In this document: positions 5,957-11,420 of the stretch, one piece after another | Numbering within the stretch: the first letter of the stretch is position 1 | How the letters are laid out: every line of letters starts with the position of its first letter | From: Spirochaetales bacterium | GTDB lineage: Bacteria > Spirochaetota > Spirochaetia > Sphaerochaetales > Sphaerochaetaceae | Direction: 5' to 3' | Assembly: GCA_028723145.1 (NCBI GenBank) | Contig: JAQYFM010000232.1 | Coordinates: 1-11,420, forward strand | DNA length: 11,420 nt | The notes under the pieces: model-generated | What the model was told of the DNA's origin: nothing | Database searches by the model: none | What the model saw: only the letters and a program-made list of their open reading frames with translations | Translations under genes and position numbers: made by a program

Positions 5957-6955
5957 ATGAAAAAGATTTTAGTTATCGCACTTGTACTAGGAATCGCTTT
6001 TTCCTCAGTATTCGCACAAGGCACAAAGGAAGAATCTGATACTTACTTACTCAGATTTGGTCACACACTTACTAGTGAAGATGAATTCCACAAGGGATAT
6101 GAAAGATGGGCAGAAAGAGTAGCTGAAAGAACAGATGGAAAACTTAAGATTGAAGTTTATCCAAATGCTCAGCTTGGTGTTGAAGAAGATGTTCTTGAAC
6201 AGATGAAGCAAGGTTCAAACGTTGGTTGGCAGACTGACCCAGGTAGACTTGGTAACTATGTAAAAGAATTCTCAATTTTCTATATGCCTTTCTTCCTTGA
6301 AGGTGGTATGGATGATGTAGAAAAGCTCTTAAAGAGTGAAGAGGTTCACAAGTGGATTGATCAGCTCGAAAAAGAGCATAACATTAAAGTTGTTTCTTAT
6401 GCATGGGTACAGGGTAATAGATCTGTTCTTGCTAACAAGCCAGCATATAGCCCATCAGATCTCAAAGGTATGCTAATTAGAACAGCTCCAGCTCCAGCAT
6501 GGGTTGCATGTGTTAACTCACTCGGTTGTAAGGCTGTAGCTCTTCCATATGGTGAAATGTACAATGGTATCCAGACAAAAGTAGTAGATGGTTGTGAGCT
6601 TCCTTATGCAGCTGCAAAGAACATGAAGATTTACGAAGTTGCAAAGTATATTATCGAAACTAACCATATCTTCCAGCTCAATGTAATGGTTGTATCAGCT
6701 GACTGGTATAATAAGCTTCCTGCAGAATATCAGCAGATTCTCTGTGAAGAATGTGATAGAGCAGGCTTAGAGTCATCAAAGGTACTTGTTGAGAATGCTG
6801 ATGCTGACAGACAGTTCCTCATTGACCAGGGTATGAAACTTATTCCTAACTCAGAACTTGATATGGACGCTTTCAGAAAGGCTGGAGACAGCGCATATGC
6901 TGAACTCGGACTTCTCGAAACTAAGGCAAAGATTTTCAAGGAACTCGGTAAATAA
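5957..6955 (+). CDS. dctP: TRAP transporter substrate-binding protein, DctP family (operon 2)
   Basis: This 332-residue protein is the binding subunit of a second TRAP transporter. Residues 1-20 form a signal peptide ending SSVFA before QGTKEES; there is no Cys, so signal peptidase I is expected. DctP features include LKGMLIRTAPAPAW at 169-182, with Arg175 at the conserved carboxylate-binding position, and LPYGEMYNGIQTKVVDGCELP at 196-216. It has clearly diverged from the first binding protein, so the two transporters probably recognise different but related ligands. AGGAGG (5946-5951) five bases before the ATG is the strongest ribosome binding site of the operon. A perfect 11-bp hairpin separates it from the membrane-subunit genes. 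Substrate unknown. The symbol is a family name. Confidence 0.93.
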   Translation: MKKILVIALVLGIAFSSVFAQGTKEESDTYLLRFGHTLTSEDEFHKGYERWAERVAERTDGKLKIEVYPNAQLGVEEDVLEQMKQGSNVGWQTDPGRLGNYVKEFSIFYMPFFLEGGMDDVEKLLKSEEVHKWIDQLEKEHNIKVVSYAWVQGNRSVLANKPAYSPSDLKGMLIRTAPAPAWVACVNSLGCKAVALPYGEMYNGIQTKVVDGCELPYAAAKNMKIYEVAKYIIETNHIFQLNVMVVSADWYNKLPAEYQQILCEECDRAGLESSKVLVENADADRQFLIDQGMKLIPNSELDMDAFRKAGDSAYAELGLLETKAKIFKELGK

Positions 6956-6971
6956 GTTTCACAAAGACTAT

Positions 6972-7000
6972 ATCAGGGTGACTGACTTGGTCACCCTGAT
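6972..7000 (+). terminator. Perfect 11-bp hairpin between binding-protein and DctQ genes, operon 2
   Basis: ATCAGGGTGAC (6972-6982) pairs perfectly with GTCACCCTGAT (6990-7000) around a 7-base loop. Only TTGATAAGG follows, so termination would be weak; mRNA protection or processing is more likely. It stands in the same place as the hairpin at 1727-1754 in operon 1, although the two sequences are unrelated. Confidence 0.6.
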
Positions 7001-7019
7001 TTGATAAGGAGATGGCACA

Positions 7020-7517
7020 GTGGACAAGATTAAAAAGATTTATAAAAAGTTTTGTAATCTTGAGTTGATAGTAGCATCAACTTTTCTGGCCGCTACGGTC
7101 GCAATTATTACTTTTGCAGCTATTGCAAGAACATTTGGATTTCCTCAGAACTGGTCTTTAGACATTGCACTTTGGTTATTCACATGGTCAGTATTTATTG
7201 GTGCTGATACTGCTCTTAGAGCAAATAAAATGGTAAATGTAGATTTACTATTTAAAATTTTACCAAAGAAAGTACAAAAGGTACTTCAATTAATCATTTA
7301 TTTAATAATCCTCGTTTTCCTAGGGATGTTTGTAATTTATGGGTTTAAACTTTCATATACTACAAGATTCCGTTCTTTCCAAGGTATTCCTCAGATGAGT
7401 TATACATGGGTAACTCTTTCTATTCCAGTATGCTCAGTGTTTATGATAATCACAACAGTTATCAAGATTGTTGAACTATTTAAGAAAAAATCTAATTCGG
7501 AGGTTGAGAAATGCTAG
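7020..7517 (+). CDS. dctQ: TRAP transporter small membrane subunit, DctQ family (operon 2)
   Basis: This 165-residue membrane subunit has four hydrophobic segments at about 17-37, 47-63, 88-108 and 130-152. The DctQ-type stretch around helix 2 is present (NWSLDIALWLF, then GADTALRANKMVNVDLL). It starts with GTG at 7020, eight bases after AAGGAG (7006-7011). The ATG at 7012 between them is out of frame and directly abuts the Shine-Dalgarno, so it is not the start. The end overlaps the DctM gene by seven bases. It should pair with the binding protein upstream and the DctM protein downstream to form one inner-membrane TRAP system. The symbol is a family name. Confidence 0.9.
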   Translation: MDKIKKIYKKFCNLELIVASTFLAATVAIITFAAIARTFGFPQNWSLDIALWLFTWSVFIGADTALRANKMVNVDLLFKILPKKVQKVLQLIIYLIILVFLGMFVIYGFKLSYTTRFRSFQGIPQMSYTWVTLSIPVCSVFMIITTVIKIVELFKKKSNSEVEKC

Positions 7518-8791
7518 CAGTATTCATTGTATTCATTATTTTGCTTGCAATAGGTATGCCAGTAGGTTTCTCTGTTGGTATCTCTGGTGTCATGTTCTTT
7601 TTACAAAATCCAGATCTTCCAATAACAACTATTGTTCAGCTTCCTATTTCACAAACTCAAACAGTATCACTTCTTGCTGTTCCTCTATTTATTTTTGCCG
7701 GGAGCCTAATGAATGCTTCAGGTATTACAAAAAGACTTATCAAACTCTCAATGCAACTTTGTGGTCACATGAGAGGTGGTATGGCTCAGGTTTCAGTTGT
7801 ACTTTCAACCTTTATGGGTGGTTGTTCTGGTTCATCTAATGCGGACGCTGCAATGGAAGCTAGAGTTCTCGGCCCTGAGATGATTAAGCAAGGATATCCT
7901 CGTGGATATAGTGCAGTAGTAATTGGCTTTACTTCCCTTATTACATCAACAATTCCACCTGGAGTAGGTATGATTCTCTATGGAACAACAGGTGATGTAT
8001 CTATTGGTAGACTTTTTACCGCTGGCTTGATGTCAGGTATTGTAATGATGCTTATCATGATGGGAATGGTAGCAATAACATCAAGAATTAGAGGCTTTAA
8101 GAAAGCACGTGAACAAAGAGCAACCTTTAAAGAGATTCTTTCCTCATTAAAGGAAACAATTTGGGCTCTTATCTTCCCTGTTGTACTTATTGGATCTCTT
8201 CGTCTTGGTATTTTTACTCCTAGTGAAGTTGGTGCATTTGCATGTTGTTATGCATTAATTTGTGGATTCTTCATCTACAAAGAAATGACATTAAAATCTT
8301 TATTAGTAACATTTAAAGAAGCTGTACAAGATATTGGTGGAATTATGTTCATGATTAGTATGTCATCTATCTTTGGTTATGGTATTCCATTTGATAGAAT
8401 TCCACAAAAGTTAACAATGTTGATTATGGGTATTTCCTCAAACCCAATCATTGTTATGGCTATCATTATCTTCTTCCTCATTTTATTTGGATGCTTCATG
8501 GAAGGTAGTGTAGTAATACTTCTTTTAACACCAATTCTTCTTCCTTTAATAAAGTCTATTGGTGTAGACCCGGTACTATTTGGTGTAATCATGTCTATTG
8601 TTGTAACAATGGGTATTCTAACACCTCCTGTAGGAGTTGCGATGTATATTGTTAACGGTATCCTTGATGTGCCTATGACAGAGTATTTAAAAGAAGCAAT
8701 TCCTTGGATTATTATAGTAATAGTTGCAGTAATTGTTATTTTGGCTTGCCCAAATATCATTCTATTCTTGCCTAATTTATTATATGGTTGA
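7511..8791 (+). CDS. dctM: TRAP transporter large membrane subunit, DctM family (operon 2)
   Basis: This 426-residue protein is the channel subunit of the second TRAP system and is hydrophobic along most of its length. DctM signatures are GGCSGSSNADAAMEA at about 103-117, a polar EMIKQGYPRGYSA stretch, and STIPPGVGMILYG at about 146-158. A second Pro-Pro motif, LTPPVGVAMY, lies in the C-terminal half. GGAGG (7499-7503) seven bases before the ATG sets the start, which lies inside the end of the DctQ gene. It is related to, but well diverged from, the DctM protein of operon 1, arguing against a recent duplication. The symbol is a family name. Confidence 0.93.
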   Translation: MLAVFIVFIILLAIGMPVGFSVGISGVMFFLQNPDLPITTIVQLPISQTQTVSLLAVPLFIFAGSLMNASGITKRLIKLSMQLCGHMRGGMAQVSVVLSTFMGGCSGSSNADAAMEARVLGPEMIKQGYPRGYSAVVIGFTSLITSTIPPGVGMILYGTTGDVSIGRLFTAGLMSGIVMMLIMMGMVAITSRIRGFKKAREQRATFKEILSSLKETIWALIFPVVLIGSLRLGIFTPSEVGAFACCYALICGFFIYKEMTLKSLLVTFKEAVQDIGGIMFMISMSSIFGYGIPFDRIPQKLTMLIMGISSNPIIVMAIIIFFLILFGCFMEGSVVILLLTPILLPLIKSIGVDPVLFGVIMSIVVTMGILTPPVGVAMYIVNGILDVPMTEYLKEAIPWIIIVIVAVIVILACPNIILFLPNLLYG

Positions 8792-8813
8792 TAACTCTTG
8801 GAGAAAAACTAAT

Positions 8814-9767
8814 ATGAAATATGTAAAACTAGAAAAACCAGGTATTGAGATTTCAAAGCTATCTTTGGGTGGACATGAATATCTTCCTAATAAGCTTTCT
8901 AGAGGATTTAATGAAGACTTTGCAAAGGCTATCACCCCTGGGTATATTTTCCCGGGCTTTGGTGGCGAGCAGAGAAAGAAGCTTCTATCTAAAGCTTTTG
9001 ATTTAGGTGTTAACTACTTCGATGTTACACATGATAGTGAAAAAGAGGCTATTGGTAGAAATCTAAGAGAGCTTGGTTGCCCATATGAAGTATATATTCA
9101 AACTAGACCTGAAGGTTTTTGTTACACATATGATGAGCACAATGCAAAAATGGCTGACTATAATCTCTTAAAAGCAGAAGCGCAAAGAATTATTAAGCTT
9201 ATGCAAAGGGATTGTATCGATTTCTTTAATTTAGCATTTATGCATGACGCTTTGGAGCATGATCCAGAGTACATGGATAAGATTGTTTATAATATTAATA
9301 TGTTAAAGAAAGAAGGTTTAGTAAGATGGGTTTGTGCTGATACCTTTGCAGGTGAAGAGACATATCTTACTCAAATAAATTCTGATGCATTTGATGTAAT
9401 TTATATCAACTTCAATTTTGCTGATTGTGGTGCAGAGAAGAATGTACTTAAAGCTGCTAAAGACCATAATATGGGTGTTATTGTTAGAGAGCAGTATATG
9501 AAGGGTGCACTATTTAAGATGGCTGCTGAAGCTGGTATCGATGATAAGAATACTCTTGCTCATGCTGCTATGAAATGGTGTTATAACCATGAAGAAGTAA
9601 GTACTATTATCTTTGGAACTAATACTGCAGAGCATTTGGCAGATGCTGTTGGTATTTTAGACTCTCTTTCATTCACAGACAAAGAACTTGAGATGATTGA
9701 GACCATCAAGACAACTAATCTCTACAAAGAGTATTTTGAGAAGAAGCAAAAGGAATTCTTCGGTTAA
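8814..9767 (+). CDS. Aldo/keto reductase-like protein with degenerate catalytic tetrad
   Basis: The 317-residue product has the aldo/keto reductase barrel pattern: KLSLGG near 15, LGVNYFD at 64-70, the CIDFFNLAFMHD strand with His144, KKEGLVRW near 165, and a C-terminal IIFGTNTAEHLADAV at 265-279 matching the nucleotide-phosphate loop. Of the usual Asp-Tyr-Lys-His tetrad, Asp70 and His144 are kept. The loop that normally carries Tyr reads FDVTHDSE, shortened and without Tyr, and the Lys after strand 3 is Arg98 (VYIQTR). It may be an oxidoreductase with altered chemistry or a cofactor-binding protein with another role. The longer frame back to 8733 would overlap the DctM gene; the ATG at 8814 has GGAG (8800-8803) ten bases upstream and the family's usual N-terminus. 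The gene is 22 bases behind the DctM gene and co-transcribed. Confidence 0.8.
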   Translation: MKYVKLEKPGIEISKLSLGGHEYLPNKLSRGFNEDFAKAITPGYIFPGFGGEQRKKLLSKAFDLGVNYFDVTHDSEKEAIGRNLRELGCPYEVYIQTRPEGFCYTYDEHNAKMADYNLLKAEAQRIIKLMQRDCIDFFNLAFMHDALEHDPEYMDKIVYNINMLKKEGLVRWVCADTFAGEETYLTQINSDAFDVIYINFNFADCGAEKNVLKAAKDHNMGVIVREQYMKGALFKMAAEAGIDDKNTLAHAAMKWCYNHEEVSTIIFGTNTAEHLADAVGILDSLSFTDKELEMIETIKTTNLYKEYFEKKQKEFFG

Positions 9768-9770
9768 TAA

Positions 9771-9801
9771 TTTTTAGGTCGGCTTTTAGTCGACCAAAAA
9801 A
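9771..9801 (+). other. Small intergenic hairpin between AKR-like and epimerase genes
   Basis: GGTCG (9777-9781) pairs with CGACC (9791-9795). TTTTT (9771-9775) and AAAAAA (9796-9801) can extend the stem past one unpaired A. On the plus strand it is followed by As, not Ts, so it is not a terminator. It ends three bases before the AAGGA ribosome binding site of the epimerase gene. A processing or mRNA-stability element is possible. Confidence 0.4.
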
Positions 9802-9813
9802 TTAAGGAATAAT

Positions 9814-10521
9814 ATGGAACCTATAGTTATTAATTCTCCATCAATTGCTAATTGCAATCTTTTAGAACTCAGAGATGATATTGAAAAGCTAGTAGAAGGT
9901 GGATGTAAGTATGTTCATATCGATTTAATGGATGGACATTATGTTCCTAATCTATGCTTTCCAATAAGAATAATCTCTGATGTTAAGAAAGCTTATCCAA
10001 ATCTTACAGTGGACTTACATCTAATGGTAGATGATCCAATCAGCTACATATCTCGTTGTAGAGATGCTGGTGCTGATTACTTCAGCTTCCATATTGATAG
10101 TACTAATTTTGTTATGCGTACTATAGATACTATTAAGAAGGCTGGTATGAAACCTGGAGTAGTAATTAATCCATCACAGCGAATTGATGTTATGAAGCCG
10201 TATATTGACCTTCCTGAAATGGTTACTTTAATGGCTGTTGAACCTGGATTTGCTGGACAAAAGTTCATGCCTCGAACTGTTGGAAGAACTTTAGAATTAG
10301 CAAAACTAAGAAAAGAAAGTGGAAATGATTTCTTGATTAACATTGATGGTGCTATAAACTACGAGAATTTAGTTCCTTGTATAAAAAATGGCGCAAATGT
10401 GATAGTTACAGGAATCTTTACAATATTCCAACAGCCTGAAGGTATAGTAGGAGCATGCAAACACTTTGAGAGTGAGGTTGAGAGAGCGTACAAAGAAGGA
10501 TTCTCAGAAGGAGCATATTAG
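9814..10521 (+). CDS. Ribulose-phosphate/allulose-6-phosphate 3-epimerase family protein
   Basis: This 235-residue TIM-barrel enzyme inverts carbon 3 of a phosphorylated ketose (ribulose-5-P/xylulose-5-P for Rpe, allulose-6-P/fructose-6-P for AlsE). The metal and catalytic residues are all visible: His35 and Asp37 in HIDLMDGHYVPN, His69 in DLHLMV, and Asp178 in NIDGAI. The phosphate-side loop is AVEPGFAGQKF at 141-151. PGFAGQ, the FMP run after it and the single Gly after Asp178 are closer to AlsE than to housekeeping Rpe, so a pathway-specific epimerase on an unusual ketose phosphate is likely. This implies a kinase, which is not in the window. AAGGA lies five bases before the ATG. The TAG stop overlaps the next gene's GTG by one base. 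Confidence 0.85.
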   Translation: MEPIVINSPSIANCNLLELRDDIEKLVEGGCKYVHIDLMDGHYVPNLCFPIRIISDVKKAYPNLTVDLHLMVDDPISYISRCRDAGADYFSFHIDSTNFVMRTIDTIKKAGMKPGVVINPSQRIDVMKPYIDLPEMVTLMAVEPGFAGQKFMPRTVGRTLELAKLRKESGNDFLINIDGAINYENLVPCIKNGANVIVTGIFTIFQQPEGIVGACKHFESEVERAYKEGFSEGAY

Positions 10522-11264
10522 TGTCAAAGAATATTCTTGTTGTAAGTGCTCATGCTGCCGATTGGGTTACTAGATGTGGAGGTACTCTTCTTAAGTATAT
10601 TAAGATGGGGTATAAGTTACATGTAATAATTCTTACATTTGGTATACATGGAGAAGCTAGACAATATTGGCGTGAACATCCTGATGGAAGCTTAGAGGAT
10701 GCAGCTATTCAAAGAAGAAAGGAATTAGATGCTGTTGCTAAGTTCCTAGATGCTGAGATTGAATGCTTAGAGTATGAGGATTATATCCTTACAATGGATG
10801 AACCAAGGATTCGATATCTAATAAAAAGAATATTAGAAATTAGACCTGAAATAGTATTTACTCATTGGAAGGAGGATACCTTTAATAGTGATCATGCTAC
10901 CACCTCAAATGCTGTTATAAGAGCAATTTCAGCAGCATGTAGACTTGGAGCTCTTCCTTCAGTTTCTCCAATAGAGATGCCTGATATTTTTTTATTTGAG
11001 AGTTCTCTTCCTGTTTCTTTGTATAATCATTTTGAGATTAATACATATATAGATATCTCTGATGTATATGAAGAAAAGATAAATGCTGTAAGATGTTTTT
11101 CTGCTCAACCAGAACTTCCTGGCCTTTATGATCCATTGGCTACACAAAGAGCAAAGGAAGCTAATGACTGGGTAAGAAGTGAAAGAAAGATAGAAAAGGC
11201 GGAAGCTTTCAACAGATTTATCCCATATGTTGGAAAAACTCTTCCGCTTTCTGATCATAGTTGA
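10521..11264 (+). CDS. PIG-L/LmbE-family zinc protein, GalB-like subgroup
   Basis: This 247-residue protein has the PIG-L/LmbE fold, whose members are mostly zinc-dependent N-deacetylases. The signature AHPDD(E) at the N-terminus reads AHAADW here: the zinc ligands His11 and Asp14 are kept but the catalytic Asp is Ala13. The second motif, FTHWKEDTFNSDH, supplies His125. This pattern, with TFGIHGEARQYW after strand 2, resembles the subgroup that contains 4-oxalomesaconate hydratase (GalB), a zinc hydratase. A hydratase or lyase acting on a keto acid is therefore as likely as deacetylation. The start is GTG, with AAGGAG (10508-10513) seven bases upstream and a one-base overlap with the epimerase stop, indicating tight coupling. 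Family assignment is firm; reaction and substrate are not. Confidence 0.78.
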   Translation: MSKNILVVSAHAADWVTRCGGTLLKYIKMGYKLHVIILTFGIHGEARQYWREHPDGSLEDAAIQRRKELDAVAKFLDAEIECLEYEDYILTMDEPRIRYLIKRILEIRPEIVFTHWKEDTFNSDHATTSNAVIRAISAACRLGALPSVSPIEMPDIFLFESSLPVSLYNHFEINTYIDISDVYEEKINAVRCFSAQPELPGLYDPLATQRAKEANDWVRSERKIEKAEAFNRFIPYVGKTLPLSDHS

Positions 11265-11285
11265 TATTTTTGGGGGTTAACTAAA

Positions 11286-11420
11286 ATGGATTACATTCAG
11301 AGAAGTTATGAATTATTAAGAAATTGGAAAAAGGACAGCTACATCGTAGGTGTAGGCTGCTTAGATAAGGTAGGCGAAGTAGCAGCTCGCTATGGAAAGA
11401 ATGCATTAGTAGTATCAAAT
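11286..11420 (+). CDS. Iron-type alcohol/glycerol dehydrogenase family protein, N-terminus only
   Basis: An open frame begins at ATG 11286, nine bases after GGGGG (11272-11276), and runs to the window edge for 45 codons. The sequence has the N-terminal pattern of group III (iron-type) alcohol dehydrogenases and glycerol dehydrogenases: YIVGVGCLDKVGEVAARYG followed by KNALVVSN, the strand that opens the nucleotide-binding domain. The family oxidises alcohols or reduces aldehydes with NAD(P). As the next gene of operon 2, 21 bases after the PIG-L gene, it would supply a redox step. The nucleotide-binding glycine motif and metal ligands lie beyond the edge. Confidence 0.7.
   Translation, partial: MDYIQRSYELLRNWKKDSYIVGVGCLDKVGEVAARYGKNALVVSN

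Noticed and set aside
7468..7839. 123-codon plus-strand ORF overlapping DctQ and DctM of operon 2
   Set aside because: It is an alternate-frame shadow of two well-supported genes, with a composition (Cys-, Ser-, Asn- and Tyr-rich) typical of out-of-frame translation.
724..8791. The two TRAP operons as a recent tandem duplication
   Set aside because: The paired proteins share only family motifs, differ in length and show no long identical stretches, so they are old paralogues or separate acquisitions.
8733..8813. 27-residue N-terminal extension of the AKR-like protein
   Set aside because: It lies inside the end of the DctM gene, has no suitable Shine-Dalgarno, and the family N-terminus fits the ATG at 8814 with GGAG ahead of it.
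10637..10649. GGTATACATGG inside the PIG-L gene as another operator
   Set aside because: It lies deep in coding sequence, encodes ordinary residues (Gly-Ile-His), and lacks the second half-site beyond GTATAC.

Overview
The window is AT-rich throughout and looks like part of the chromosome of a low-GC, probably host-associated spirochaete (Treponema/Sphaerochaeta-like). The best evidence for this is the two TRAP binding proteins: their export signals run into short polar N-termini of the 'FANGSTEQ' and 'FAQGTKEES' type, common in binding proteins of that group. This placement is an inference (about 0.6). I see no insertion sequence, CRISPR array, tRNA or rRNA.

Layout. Positions 1-723 hold no gene of useful size. 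The left edge carries a strong minus-strand Shine-Dalgarno for a gene that begins just outside the window. Upstream of it on the minus strand are a possible 10-codon leader ORF and a segment with two interlocking 13-bp helices (107-197). Operon 1 (724-4366, +) encodes a complete TRAP transporter (binding protein, DctQ, DctM) followed by a KduI/IolB-family isomerase. A small minus-strand membrane protein with a YcxB-like domain (4363-4926) converges on the isomerase gene, and the two stop codons overlap. Operon 2 (5276 to beyond the right edge, +) encodes a FadR-type GntR regulator, a second complete TRAP transporter, an aldo/keto-reductase-like protein, a ribulose-phosphate/allulose-phosphate 3-epimerase family protein, a PIG-L/LmbE-family protein of the GalB-like subgroup, and the N-terminus of an iron-type alcohol dehydrogenase.

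How it fits together. Both operon promoters carry a palindrome centred on GTATAC (ATTGTATACAAT at 690-701; TGGTATACAA at 5254-5263). This is the site type of FadR-subfamily GntR proteins, including the uronate regulators UxuR/ExuR. A third near-match lies at 4983-4994. The simplest reading is that the GntR protein controls its own operon and operon 1, making one regulon for uptake and breakdown of one or two related sugar acids or sugar derivatives. The substrate cannot be read from the sequence. Two of the enzymes depart from their family's textbook catalytic residues: the AKR-like protein lacks the usual Tyr and Lys, and the PIG-L protein reads HAAD where the family has HPDD. An unusual pathway is therefore plausible.

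Both TRAP operons place a strong hairpin between the binding-protein gene and the membrane-subunit genes, probably to give more binding protein than membrane subunits. Four gene starts are placed internal to the longest ORF because of Shine-Dalgarno spacing (1778, 4926 minus, 5276, 8814).
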